NCBI GenBank assembly: GCA_037954665.1
Contig: JBBMOL010000232.1
Location: 1 to 64,000, forward strand
Source: Laguncularia racemosa
Taxonomy: Eukaryota > Streptophyta > Magnoliopsida > Myrtales > Combretaceae
Direction of reading: 5' to 3'
Length of the DNA stretch: 64,000 bases
Under the pieces are notes generated by a model, which did no database searches, had not been told where the DNA came from, and saw only the letters and a list, made by a program, of their open reading frames with translations. Of the stretch, positions 45,401 to 57,858 are shown one piece after another; position 1 is the first letter of the stretch, and the number at the start of each line of letters is the position of its first letter. Made by a program: the position numbers and the translations under genes.

Positions 45401-46833
45401 TTGAGAGTTTAATCTTATTATTGATATTTCACTTAGTAAACTAAATTCAAATTTTATCTAATTTCACCTATAGAACTAGTACTTAGGCCTAAACATTCCT
45501 TGAGTATTAGATTTAAAAACCCGAACTCGGTTGACTAAAGTCTACTACAATTTGACTTAATTCAACTTTTAACAAATAATTAAATGACTCAAGAAGACTT
45601 GCATTGACTTAAGTCTAATCCTTTCCAAATCTATCATATCTAATCCCAATTATGAGAGTTAATAGCCTAGAACATAGATCAACAAAAAACAAATACAAAT
45701 TAATAACAAACTAAATTATAAAACCAAATAAAATCAAAAGTCCCTTAAACCTTACCCTAAAAGCCTTCCGAGCGATTAAGCTTGAAACCAGCTCAAAATG
45801 TTAATCTATTTCAACCAAAATTTTCCTAATTCAATATTACACCTTTAATTACTCAATAATACACAAAATATTAAAAAATCTAAACAAAACTCCATCAGTT
45901 ACATCCCCTTCCCTAAGACGCCACCAAAGAGAAGTCAAACTTCTCCTCTTATCTTATCTTATCAAGATCACCATTTATTACACCTGATCTTATCTCAATC
46001 CTACCCTATTTTATCTTGTCTAACCTAAGAAAAGGACACAAAATAATTTAAAAGTAAACATATGAAAATTGGATCCAAATAAAATACACTAAACATATTT
46101 CAATTTTTGCTAAGGTTTACTTATCTTAATCTATCTTATCCTATAGTTAATAAATTTTACCCTATTATACTTTAGATATACCTTGATTATCCAGTAAAAG
46201 GGCTTGATAAAATTCGAAGAGATGAGCCCTCAAAAAAATAAATTAGAAGCCTTTTTTTCTCGTGAAGCATTGAAAACCCATCTAGCTTGATACCATTCAA
46301 TTCACCCTTTGCTATCTTAATTCAATTCAATCTAAAATATCCTAAATTAACTTGATTAAAATGAGTAAAGAACCTAGAGATATCATGGAAAAATTTGAGT
46401 TTTAAAGTCTTCTAAATAAAAGGAAAATTACATATAAATCTTATATCCTAAAAATACCTTATTACTTAACCTTGTTTCACCTCATGTTTGAAACCATCTT
46501 ATCTAATCCTAACCTAATCAAAATTAGCCTAAAATTTATCACGACTAAGCTAAGGAGGTTAACTAAAAAGTAAAAAATCAGCCCAAGAAACCACATAGAA
46601 GTTACCAAAATTGGCCACCCTCTATTGATTATATCAATTCCATGTGATTTTGCCACCTTATCTTATTTTATGCAATCATTACCCTAACTTATCTTATGAG
46701 ACTTTAGGCTAATTATAACCCTAAAACCTGCCTATTCTTGTCCCTTTAGATGTGCCAAATCAAAACCCAAATTAAATTGCAAAACAATAAAACTTATCTA
46801 GTATAAAAAGGGAGGTAAAAAGCAAATTTAACT
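42416..46833. other. AT-rich DNA without recognised genes
   Basis: No ORF of interest on either strand. A G-rich patch (GGTGGGGGAGGGGGAGG, ~42816-42832) and TCTTATCTTATC-type repeats (~45950-46160) are the only visible structure. Confidence 0.55.
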
Positions 46834-49092
46834 CTATAAACAACCCCACCTTTCACATGGCATTTGTTGCCCATTTCCTCTAAAAATTTTCCACCAAATT
46901 TCCACTAAACACACCTCATATACACTCTTCAAGTCTAGCTTCGAGAATACCTTGGCACCACTCAACTGGTTAAGTAAATCATCTAAGCAGGGAATAGGAA
47001 AATGATACTTGACAGTTTTCTTATTGGTAGCTTGGCTATCCACACACATACACTAGGTGACATCCTTCTTAGGAGTCAAAAGAGTCGAAATTGCGCATGA
47101 ACCTAAACTCTCCTGAATAAAACCCTTAGCAAGTAATTCTTCAACTTGCCTCCTCAACTCGTCATGTTTTATAGGGTTCATTCAATAATGTGGTCTGTTA
47201 AGAAAGGTTGCATTAGGCTCGAGATCGATTTGGTGCTGGATGTCATGCAGTGGTGGTAACCCATCTAATAACTCATTAGGAAATACGTCCTAGAACTCTT
47301 CCACAATTGAAACTGCCACTTCAGGTACTTCTACTTACCTTTCAACCTCCTTACTCACCAAAGCAAAGACAACTTCAAAATCCAGCAATTCTTCCTCAAA
47401 CCTAGCTAAAGATAACATGTTGGAACTATTACTCTGCTTGACAAATTTAGACATATTAGTTTTCTTATTAGGAACCAACACAATCTTCACACCCTTAAAT
47501 ACAAAACTGTAAGTGTTAGCTCTCCCATTGTGAATCACACTCCTATTAAACTGCTAAGGCCTTCCCAACAACAAATGGTAGGCATCTATCGTCATAACAT
47601 CACACTAGACAAAATCCTTATATTTAGAACCAATGGAGAATGTAACTAGTGCTTGTTTAGAGACACTTACCTCGCTACCCTTATTTAGGTAAGCTAACTT
47701 GTAAGGTTTTAGGTGCTACTCAAGTTTAATGCCTAGTTTTTGCACAGCTTCTATGGACACAATGTTCTCACAGCTCCTCAAGTCGATCATTAATCGACAT
47801 ACTTTGCTTAAAATAGTACAAGTGGATTGGAAAATATTGTTCCTGAGCCACTCTTCCTCTATTGCCCTAGGAATCATACAGGCTCCTAACTACTAATTTT
47901 TCCTTACCAACTCCCATTACCAACTCCTCTTTAGTAAATTTGATATCAAAGATAAGTCCTCCATCACCCATAGCTTCAAACATAGGTTCATCATGTTCCT
48001 TCTCTTTGTTCTCAATAAAGAGTACCTTCTTCTCCATCTTCCTACATTCAAACAGTCAGTGACTAGCCTCACCACACTTGAAGCACTTCACTTCACTAGC
48101 GTTAGACCTACTAGTGCTAGGCTTATTAAAATGCCTAGTAGTGTTATTACTTAAGGTTCCATCTTCAGTATGATTCACACCACTACTGTTACTACCACCT
48201 CCACTACTTGTTACAACACTACTAAACACACAATTCCTAGACCACCTTTGCGTTTCTCAATAGTCAACATCCTCTAGTGCACTATTGATACACTAACAAG
48301 GTTAAATAAATTGATTGTATCATGAATTTGCATTCTCAAGCCCCCAATGTATCTAGCAACCAATTGACCATCTGTCTCTTGAAGTTCATTCCTAGCTATC
48401 AACTAGTAAAAATCAGGTGTAATCATTCACTAACTTGCCACCTTACTTATGTTTCTGTAGCCTTTGGTACATAATGTGCTAGAAATTATATGGTAAAAAC
48501 ATTGTTCGCAGGTGCTTTTTCATCTTTTCCCACGATGTGATTTTTGACTTTCCCAACATATTTTGGGTCAATTTTAACTACTGCCACCATGCAGTACCCC
48601 TACTACACAATTTGGTTGCTACCAACTGCACTTGTTTGTCCTTAGGGACTCCTTTGAACTTTAGGATCTCCTCAACCATGGTCAACCAATCTAAGAATTC
48701 CTCTAGTCCATGAAACTTCGATATCTCCATTCTCATATCTAATTCCCAATGCCTTTAGTCTTCCTTTGCACGAGGCCTACCACACCTATGCAACACTTCA
48801 TCATACTATTCATCCTCAATAGAAGAGGAGTCATCTTCTGCCTCTTCAATATTTGGCATTAGATTATGGTTTCTCACATGCCTAAAGTTGATGTTTTGAT
48901 TTTGATTACCCATTAATGCACCCATTCTTTTTGCCAATCGGTCAATGCTACATCCAGCCGCTCATCAATCATCTGCCCGATTCTTCAATCTAGATCATTG
49001 CGATTGTAGATCTTGTCCATTGCAACACGACATTGATTAACTTGTCTATGGGGTGCCATTGTTACCAAGAGCAAACTGGCTCTAATACCAAT
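46834..49092 (-). pseudogene. Chromovirus-like Gypsy gag-pro-RT relic
   Basis: Minus strand, 5' to 3': PBS-like TGGTATTAGAGCC (49090-49078, one mismatch to the initiator-Met-tRNA site TGGTATCAGAGCC); gag (~48760-48300: FHGLEEFLDWLTMVEEIL, CSRGTAWWQ, ARYIGGLRMQI); zinc knuckle KCFKCGEASH (~48090); protease with the Asp-containing CRLMIDLRSC in place of the usual IDxGS (~47800) and HLLLGRP (~47560); linker NGRANTYSFVFKGVKI (47538-47335); RT start ([57 protein letters not shown]). The RT breaks off at about 46920, before the YxDD box. Many stops. Confidence 0.75.
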
Positions 49093-50040
49093 TGACGTAG
49101 CGTATAACATGATAATTGTATTAATTTTATCACAAACTGTTGACTCTACGAATACCTAGAGTGCAATCATCAAATACTAATTGATTCTAAGAATTCCTAG
49201 GTATTTAGCATCCAAATTTAAGAACTGTATAAAATTCAAGAATTTAGGAAGAAAACAAGGCAAGACAGCTTACAAAAATTTTTAATATTCAATCAATATA
49301 TGTTTCATTACCCTAGGGTATATAAATAATAATAGGCACAAAGTTTCCAAAAATAGAGCATAAAAATTTGCCAAAAATGGAAATGCCTAAAAATTGCCAA
49401 AAAATAGAAATGCCTAAAACTTAAGGATACAAAGTACATCAAAAGACAAATACAACACCACAAACAAAATTAAAATAGAGATGTTTATAAAAAAGTGATA
49501 AGGAATCTAAAAATTACAAAAAATAGAAAAATTACCTACTTGAGGGACTAAATGAAGGAATTTATCTTAAAAAGTGTAAATCAGCACCAAAGGTACTAAT
49601 TTCTTCAAGTTAACTTGTTTCCTTCAAAAGAAGGTTCAAAAATCAAGAAATTGCGATTGACTCATTTTTGTCTCATTTGGCTATGCATTTATTTACTAGT
49701 ATCTCCACTTCATTAGGAGTTTTATTCCCAATCTTTTCCATGAGCCTTTTATTGTATTTAAGGTTTAGAGATTCTAAAAATAACACTAAACCTACTACTC
49801 TTGGCATCGGTTTTGTGGCATTTTTACAAGTTCCCACTATTTAACCACTTCTAATTATCTTAATGCATTTCTTAAAATTAATTTGTGTTGTACATCGCTT
49901 AATATATCAAAATTGAGAGCTATTGAGTGTCCTAAGCTCCTTGACTAGCATAGGGAAAATGTAATTTCCCTTGCTCTTCCTTAGGCCTTTCAAGTCTATT
50001 TATTAAGAAACTTATATAGGACTTAGTACTTTTAGTATCT
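49093..50040 (-). repeat. Probable 5' LTR of the chromovirus-like relic (outer end uncertain)
   Basis: The minus-strand LTR end TACGTCA sits two bases before the PBS. The outer boundary was not identified, and no partner LTR was found in the window. Confidence 0.35.
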
Positions 50041-50868
50041 CCAATGATGTATACATTTACATTATGTTCATATGTTTTTATGGTTAAGACAAACCTATTA
50101 CAATAATCAAGTGAGTGGTATTACACCAAGTTACAACATTAAAAAATATGAACTAAAGCTCAATGCTGTAAGAACTCTAAAAGGATGTTGGTATTCATAC
50201 TTTATAGTGGTGTATGTAAGCTTATTGTGGTCTTCCTCCTCTTCCTTCTTCATTATGCTACCTCCTCCCCTCTTCCTTTACTCTAAGCACCTACCTTCAA
50301 GTTCCTAAGAAAGCCTCTTAGCTAAGCATGGGGTTGGTCTTCAAGAGCTCATGTGGGAAGTGAATATACTGGTCGTTTATGGAAGTTTCGGCCAAACTTG
50401 GGGGTGCATGAGTTGGAGTTGCTTTTGGCTTGATTTAAGTACATGGATTAGAGTAGGGAAAGGTAGGAATTTGTGGTGCTCATGGTGTTGCTAAGGGATC
50501 TGGTTACTGGTGGTAGTTGAGAGGAGGTTTGGGGATAGTTTGAAGTGTAGAAATGAGGGGGAAATGAAGTTGAAGTTAACGGTGTCATGAGAGAGAGGGA
50601 GATGGCTAACATGGAAGCTTAAAGGCTTCCAAGTTTGTCCCATTTATCTCCATCTTAATGTACATAAGACAATAGCATTAATTTGTGAAAAGGATTAGCT
50701 AATAGATAATGACTTACTTTGAGTTAAATCACTTTTTTCACTTTTGGCAAGTCTTCTTTACAAGCTTGACACCTTGCACTCTAATTTCTTACTCTACCCT
50801 CCCTAACCTTCCTTGAATCGTAGAGAGCCTTTGGATTTGAGAAGATTAATCAAATCTCCCTCCCTAAG
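50041..50868. other. Gap without a recognised gene
   Basis: Short ORF 50072-50308 has no known motif. The rest is mixed-composition DNA between two transposon relics. Confidence 0.5.
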
Positions 50869-50873
50869 CATAG

Positions 50874-51544
50874 TGATGGGAATCAAACCAATGCAACAAC
50901 AGGATCCATTACTCGAGCAAAGAGCTAAAGGATTACAAAACTTAACATTGAGAGTCCTCTTTGACCAAATGAAATCTAAAGACATTCACATAGTGTCTTC
51001 ATTCATTTTATATGATTTATTTTATATTTAATTAGGTACACTTGTCAGTATTACAGAATGCGACTAAACTAATTAGCACATGTTTAGAGAAAGGTTTAAG
51101 GTCCATTTGTTGAACTGAAATGAACTATAGAGAGTCGGCCATGTACTATGCTATTTTCTTTATTTTCTTATGCTTTTTTTTCCATATTTAGGGACTATTA
51201 TAAATACTTGTAAGGGGGACAACCAAAAGATACTTTTGTCATATTTTGGAAAAGCATCACGTGAAAGAAAGGGAATTTTCTCTATTATTTCATACACTCT
51301 TATCAATTCCTTTTAAGGGTTGTGGCGAGTAGGGCTTGGATTGTTGTGAGTAATATCAACAATTACAGGTTGTTCCTAATTCTATTAGTGCGTCATATCT
51401 GGTAAGAATTTGGAGTTTCATTTTGTTCTTATTACTTGAAATTAGGGTTCATAATCAAATTAGGGATCACACCATTTTGTTGAATAATTGCTCAATTGTA
51501 TCCTCAATTAGTATTGTTAATTGGAATTAGATCTTAGCAGATCA
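50874..51544 (+). repeat. 5' LTR of the 4.2-kb gag-pro element
   Basis: 671 bp, aligned throughout with 54426-55088. The first ~150 bp are open in both LTRs (QQQDPLLEQRAKGLQNLTLRV here), as when pol ends inside the 3' LTR. Confidence 0.88.
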
Positions 51545-52060
51545 TATTTTGGTATCAGAGCTACGGTTTAAGGAAGGGTATTACACTTGGGAGTCTTGAT
51601 TTGATTCGGGAATTTAGGGTTTATGCCATGAACTTGTTCAATTGTTGATTTTGAATTGAAATTAGATATATTACATGAATTGTGTCATGTTCCATTAATC
51701 ATTGTGGATTGGAATCGACAAAGGGATTATCTTAGGGTTATTACCGTGGATGATTTGAGGATTACTATAATTAATTCCATAAGTGTGTAGTTGTGTAGTA
51801 ATTGTGCATTAAAGTGTCGTGAATGCTCCATTGACATGAGTTGATAAGAGAGCATTTAGGGTATGTGTAATGTGGTATTGTAGTACACATGATTTGAATT
51901 GAATTTTGAACAAGGGGTGATTGTTAAAGTGCCATGAGTGTGTGTTGTGAATTGAAGAATATTGTGCTATGGAGGGTGTGTTATTCAATTATACAGTGAG
52001 TGTTTGAGTGTGGAGAAAATTGTGGCATGAAGTGTGTGTGTTGAGTGTTAAAAAAAAAAA

Positions 52061-52260
52061 TTGTGCCGTGGAGTGTGTTTGTGATTGGAGGAATTGTGTT
52101 GTGAGTGTGTAATTTGGAATTGGAGGACTTATGTTGTGAAGGTGTGATTGTGAGAAAAAAAAAATTGTGCCGTGGAGCGTGTTTGTGATTTGGAGGAATT
52201 GTATTATGAGTGTGTGATTTGGAATTGAAGGAATTGGTGTTGTGGAGGTATGATTGTATA
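52061..52260 (+). repeat. ~104-bp tandem duplication in the leader
   Basis: TTGTGCCGTGGAG starts at 52061 and again at 52165, each preceded by an A-run and followed by similar GTGTTTGTGATT...GGAGGAATTG sequence. Confidence 0.8.
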
Positions 52261-52277
52261 ATTTTTTTTTTTCAAAG

Positions 52278-52503
52278 TTTAATTCAACAACCATGTCAAA
52301 TGATAGTGTGAATGGAGGAATTGGTAATAAGGCCAATAGTCAGGTTGTAGGAGGAGGTCAAGGACGTCATGCTGCAGGTGGTAAAAGAACTTTAATTCAA
52401 CAACCATGTCAAATAATAGTGTGAATGGAGGAATTGGTAATAAGGCCAATAGTCAGGTTGTAGGAGGAGGTCAAGGACGTCATGCTGCAGGTGGTAAAAG
52501 AAC
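52278..52503 (+). repeat. 113-bp tandem duplication over the gag start
   Basis: 52278-52390 and 52391-52503 are almost identical and each includes the start ATG (52293, 52406). Because 113 is not a multiple of three, the first ATG reads out of frame and stops soon after the junction; only the second ATG leads into gag. Confidence 0.9.
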
Positions 52504-54160
52504 TTTAGAAGAACAATTGCAGGATCTTACTACTATTGTTGCTACACTAACAACACGGGTTGATCAAATGATACTGCCACAACCACCGGAGGTAAATCCA
52601 CAAGCACCCCCACCTTAGGTAGCCCCTAATGATGCACATAGGGAAGGAGCAGTTAGAGGAAATAAGGGTAGGAGATTAGGAGGAGATTATCATGCTTTTA
52701 GGGAGAAAAGGGATGATAACTTTGAGGATGAACCTTATCGTAACCATGAGTTTAGACCACCTAGGGGTCTAGAGTATGTAAAATTGCAGATGCCTTCATT
52801 TGTTGGAAAAAGGGCCTATAAATGATTACCTTGATTGGGAGGATAAGGAAGAATGACTTTTTGAGTGCTATGAGGTTAATGACCATACGAGAGTTCCTCT
52901 AGCAGCAATTGAATTTATAGTTTATGTCGCCTTGTGGTGGAAGAACCTTGTGGCCAATAGGAGGAGAGATGGTGATGCTGAGATTCATACTTGGTAGGAA
53001 ATGAAAAGGGTACTGGGGAATAGGTTTATACTAGAACACTATAAGCAGGAGTTATTCATGCATCTCTAGACATTGAGATGGGGAGTTAAAATTGTGGATG
53101 AGTATGTCCAGGAGTTTAACACTGATGATCTGATGTGGGGCGACGGAACCTTCTGAACATACCATAGTAAGATTTGTGTCCGGGTTGAAATATGAGATTG
53201 CATATATTGTCGAGTTGCAGAGATATGACACTTTTGATGAGGCCATCAAATTGGCTTTAAAAATTGAGAGGCAGAGGCGCTCCAATCCATATAGAGCATT
53301 GAGTAACAGGTATGGATCTACTACTCAGTTATATGGATTAAATAATTAGCAGGTTCAAAAGGGGGAAATTGATAGAGTTGTCGAATCAAATGCAAGTGTT
53401 ACTGATAGGGGGAGGGATAGTTTTGGAAAAGGCAAAGTGATTATTGGGGCTAATATCCAACAAATAGTGCTAGGGTCATTAGGTGGAAAGATTCGTCAAA
53501 CCCAATGCTTCAAATGCATGGGCTTTGGACACATGGCTGCTTAGTGTCCCAACAAAAGAGTGATGACTGCTATAGAGGTGGAAAATGAGGATGGCAAAGA
53601 AGACGTACTTGAGCCTATAGATTTATCAGTAGTGCTAAAGGAGTATTATGAGGATCCAAACGCTGAAGTACATGAGGACAAAAACAATGATCAATATCTG
53701 GCTATTAATGTACTGCGTAGGGTAATGACTACATCTCCAGTTATTGAGGACATCCAGAGGCAAAACATATTCCATATTCCCTGTAGGGTCTAAGGTAATC
53801 TTCTTATTGATGGTGATAGTTGCACCAATGTTATATCTGTTGCATTAGTGAACAAACTACAACTAGTTACTACACCTCATCATAAGCCCTATAAATTACA
53901 CTAGTTGAGTGAACAAGACAGTCTGTATATCAATTAGAGGGCTAAGGTTCCAATCAGCATAGGGGAGAAGTATCGAGATGAAATTATTTTTTATGTTCTT
54001 CCTATGTACTCATCACATATACTACTGGATGGACATTAGTTATTTGACAGGAGAGTACTGCATGATGGGTATAGTAACACCTATGTGTTTCAGAAGGATG
54101 GTGAACAGGTTGTTTTGACTGCTATGTCACCGATTGAGGTACACAAATTCTAAGAACAGA
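52406..54160 (+). pseudogene. gag-pro of the 4.2-kb element
   Basis: ATG 52406 (MSNNSVNGGIGNKANSQVV) opens 70 codons with a coiled-coil-like LEEQLQDLTTIVATLTTRV before a TAG at 52616. Gag core traces follow in broken frames. A zinc knuckle lies at ~53510-53555 (CFKCMGFGHMAA...CPNKR, with TAG in it). An open acidic stretch runs 53560-53793. A protease follows (LLIDGDSCTNVISVALVN, ~53805-53855; ILLDG and LFDRRVLHDGY ~54018-54075; TAMSPIEV ~54120). The motif is DGDSC rather than DSGS/DGGSC, and stops are frequent, so it is inactive. Confidence 0.75.
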
Positions 54161-54425
54161 TCAATAAAAATACCAAGAAGAAGTCTTTATTATTGGGGTG
54201 GAAGGAATTGCAAGGCAACTTGAGTAGAGTGAAACAGTCACGAGAAATTTAGAAGCTTTATTAAAAGAGCTTTGAACATCTTAAGAAGACTTTAAGGCAA
54301 TCACAACTTCATGGCAACAAGCATTTACAAACCAAGGTTTTCAGTCTAGATGGCTTTCAGAAATTCTCATATGTAACAAAGGACCCATTAGATTTGAGGG
54401 CAAATCTTCCACAAGCCCAAGGAGA

Positions 54426-55088
54426 TGATGGGAATCAAACTAATGCAACAGCAAGATCCATTACCTGAGCAAAGAGTTAAAGGACTACAAAACTTAACAT
54501 TGAGAGTCCTCTTTGAGCAAATGGAACCCGAAGACATTCACATAGTGTCTTTATTCATTTTATATGATTGTTTTATATTTAATCATGTACACTTGTCAAT
54601 ACTACAGGATGGTGAATAAACTAATTAGCACATGGTTTAGAGAAGGGTTTACAGTCCATTTGTCGAACTGAAATAAACCATAGAGAGCTGGCCATGTACT
54701 ATGCTATTTTCTTTATTTTCGTATGCCTGTTTTTCCGTATTTAGGGACTACTATAAATACTTATAAGGGGGACAACCAAGACACTTTTGTTATATTTTGG
54801 AAAAACATCACGTGAAAGAAAGGGAATTTTCTCTCTTATTTCATACACTCTTATCAATTCCTTTTAAGGGTTGTGGCAAGTGGGGCTTGGATTGTTGTGA
54901 GTAATATCAATAATTGCAAGTTGTTCCTAATTCTACTAGTGCGTCATATTTGGTAAGAATTTGGAGTTTTATTTTGTTCTTGTTACTTGAAATTAACGTT
55001 CAAATTAGGGATCACGCCATTTTTTAAACAATTGCTCAATTTTATCCTCAATTAATATTGTTAATTGGAATTGGATATTGGCATATCA
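54426..55088 (+). repeat. 3' LTR of the 4.2-kb gag-pro element
   Basis: 663 bp. It directly follows AAGGAGA. The open stretch at its head (GLQNLTLRVLFEQMEPED) is retained as in the other LTR. Confidence 0.88.
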
Positions 55089-55161
55089 CATAACCGGCGG
55101 CATGGTTAATCCTTAAGCAAGCAACTAATTGTCATTTCCTTAGTTAATTTGATTTAGCTCT

Positions 55162-57224
55162 TGTAAAGACCCCATTTTTGCTCCTAATCATTAATAATGT
55201 TTAATTTACATTTTTTTTCTTTTTTTTTCTATTTTTTTCTATTTAGGAAAAATAAAAGAAAAAAAATAAATAGGAAAAATATCCCAATTATGGAAAATAA
55301 TATTAGAGATAATAATAAAAAGAGTTAAATAATTTTTACAAATTTTTAGAATTTCAAAATAATATAAAATAAATAAAAATGGCACACTTATGTATAATAT
55401 TCGTGTAAAATAAAATCGAGAAGTGGGCTAGCCTAGTTGGTCTGGACCATGGACTTATATGCACATGCGGGGGGTTAGGTCACGAGTTCGAAACTTGGGG
55501 GAGGCACTTTGTGCTGTTTTTCATTTTTTTCCATCAAGTTGCCACGTGTCAGCAGTTGATTGAATGACACGAGCGCACGCGCCGGGCATGTGCTCGTCTC
55601 TTACCTCTGTCCGAGATTGGTGTTAACGCAAGAGAAGTGGAATTCGACCTTTTTGATTCGATTTTTTTACACAAACCTGGCAGATCTTTAAATAAAATAA
55701 GATAAACATCATCCAATTAGAATCAAATTGCAACAAAATTGAAGATTTACTCAAGTCAAACCCAAATCAGAAAAGATTTCAACCGTAAATCTGATTCATC
55801 TCAATCAGAGGAAATTCGAGCTTATCCAACTTGATTTCCGACGCCTATAAATAGAGCACAACCTGGGGAAGCTGAATCATGGATCAAAAGAGAGAAAACA
55901 CAAGGTTTCAAGAGTCGCCGGAGTTCCTCCTACACTACGACCATTGATTAAGCGAAGAACCACCACTAGGAGGTAAATCTGAAGAAATCCATCACCACGG
56001 TTAGATTACCCACCCCCTAAAAGCTCAAAAACCGCCTTCAAACGCCCACAAAAACTGCCAGAATGCTGCTGTCGAAGAACCTTCAACTGCCGCCCGATTT
56101 GTCCCGAATGACCCGTGACCCGTACCCAAGTAAGTTGATTTATTTATTTATTTTATTATTTATTTTATCTTACTTATTTTTTTGTATTTGTTTTATTTAT
56201 TTTATTCAGACATTTATTTCATTAGAAATTTATAATCTTAAAAATAGAAATAATAAAATAATGATGTTAGGATTTTAATTAGGTTTTTTAGGATAGATAT
56301 GTTTAATTTAATATAAAAATAATAAAAATGTCAATACTAAAAAAAATAATAAAAGATAAAATAAAAAATAAAATGATAAAAATATTGAAAAATATTTAAA
56401 ATAAAAAATATAAAAAATAATAAAAATGTAAAAATAATAAATAATAAATAATAAAAATAAATGTTAGGGTTAAATAGAAGTAGATTAATAATAGGGATAA
56501 AAAATAATGAATTATTTTTATCACTTAGAAAAATTTCTTTTAAAAATAAATCCAAAATTGGTTTTCCTTAAATTGAATTTTTTTTTAGAAAATAAAATGA
56601 TAAATCTCAGGCTTAGATTTTTTCCAAAACTTTAAAAATAATAATGAATTTAAACCCGATATGTTTTCATAATTAAAATTAACAAACCCACTAAAGCTTT
56701 TTATAAAAAGCGAATTACGACTTGTTTAATCCTGAATAGCGGGTACGTAAGCACCCTTATGGGGCAACTCTAAAAAAAAAAATCAATTTCCAAATTATTA
56801 TGAGTTATTTTAAATATCTTTTTTTATATGTATCCAAAATATATATGTAAAAGAAAAAAAAAGAAGAGAATAAAAATAATAAAAATAAAAGATATCGGAA
56901 TATGATCCAAATTTCAAAAGGATGGGGTGGTAACTTTAGGGTTTTAATAGGTTAGCCCATCGAGTCGAGAATCTCTAGCTTTCCTTTCTTCTTTTCCATT
57001 TATAAAAATAAAAAGAGGAGATTTTGTCAACCAGTTGTCTAAATTAGAATTAATCCGCTTAATTAGTTCTAATTCAATAATTTTTCCTAACTTTAGTTGG
57101 GTGACAACTCCAAGTAAATAATAAAATTCCTAGTTCAAATTGAGGATTTATATTAGGTGAGTATAAGATTTAATGTAAATCGGATTAGGAATATAAATAA
57201 AAATTTTAAAAATTAGACTCGACA
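55162..57224 (+). repeat. 5' LTR of the third Ogre-family copy
   Basis: TGTAAAGACCCC ... GACTCGACA, 2,063 bp. The TATA box TATAAATA and the tRNA-like module are kept. The following PBS is eroded (TGATGACTCCACTAAGG, 57228-57244). Confidence 0.88.
55429..55494 (+). promoter_or_regulatory. tRNA-like A/B-box module, third LTR
   Basis: TAGCCTAGTTGG (55429-55440) is a perfect A-box match and AGTTCGAAAC (55485-55494) keeps the B-box core GTTCGANNC. T-arm-like pairing around the B-box is better than in the first LTR (four of five pairs including a wobble). Confidence 0.5.
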
Positions 57225-57561
57225 AGATGATGACTCCACTAAGGACCTCAATAGGCTACCCACCTAACCCTTTTGAAATCACCATTTCCAGATGTCTTTT
57301 AACTGGCATACTGCGAGATATTACTGATAACCTTTCAGGGATTTAGTGAAGTTAACGATTTATTTACTACTGTTGAGTCTGCATACATGTAATCGTATGA
57401 TTAGATACAGTCAAACTCAAGCCGTCTTAAGACCCTAAGATGGGGGGGCATTATGTAGGTTTTGGGCGAAATGATATAATCACCATTCGGGGTTGATTAA
57501 GCTACCCCACCCAATGCTTCGATATGGCTTGAGATCCATTTCTTCAAGAATGCGGGAGGCT

Positions 57562-57799
57562 ATAGAGCTTGGGGACTTGTTAGAACCCACCTGTCTGCAT
57601 ACATGAAGGCATAAGCCGACAATTGATTAATGATGTAATTCTTTCATTCCTTTTCTGGATATCAGATACATTTACCTGTAATAGAGCTTGGGGACTTGTT
57701 AGAACCCACTTGTCTGCATACATGAAGGCATAGGTCGACAATTGATTAATGATGCAATTCTTTCGTTCCTTTTCTGGAGATTAGATACATTTGCCTGTA
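57562..57799 (+). repeat. 119-bp tandem duplication in the leader of the third copy
   Basis: ATAGAGCTTGGGGACTTGTT starts at 57562 and again at 57681, and the units match to their ends (57680 and 57799). The other two copies have a single unit. Confidence 0.9.
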
Positions 57800-57858
57800 A
57801 TAGCATCATTTATACTTTGTAAAAATTTTGTGTAATTAGAAATTTCTATTGTAATAGA

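Larger units (their letters stand above)
50874..55088 (+). mobile_element. Small gag-pro LTR retrotransposon (non-autonomous, chromovirus-like), 4.2 kb
   Basis: LTRs 50874-51544 and 54426-55088 both start TGATGGGAATCAAAC and end ATCA. The flanks are CATAG (50869-50873) and CATAA (55089-55093), a 5-bp target duplication with one mismatch. PBS TGGTATCAGAGC (51550-51561) fits initiator Met-tRNA. The inside holds leader, gag, zinc knuckle and protease, then a purine tract (54419-54425). There is no RT, RNase H or integrase, so the copy depends on another element. Confidence 0.85.

Noticed and set aside
45900..46200. Telomere-like or satellite repeat from the CTTATC motifs
   Set aside because: Motifs are irregular and scattered, without a period.
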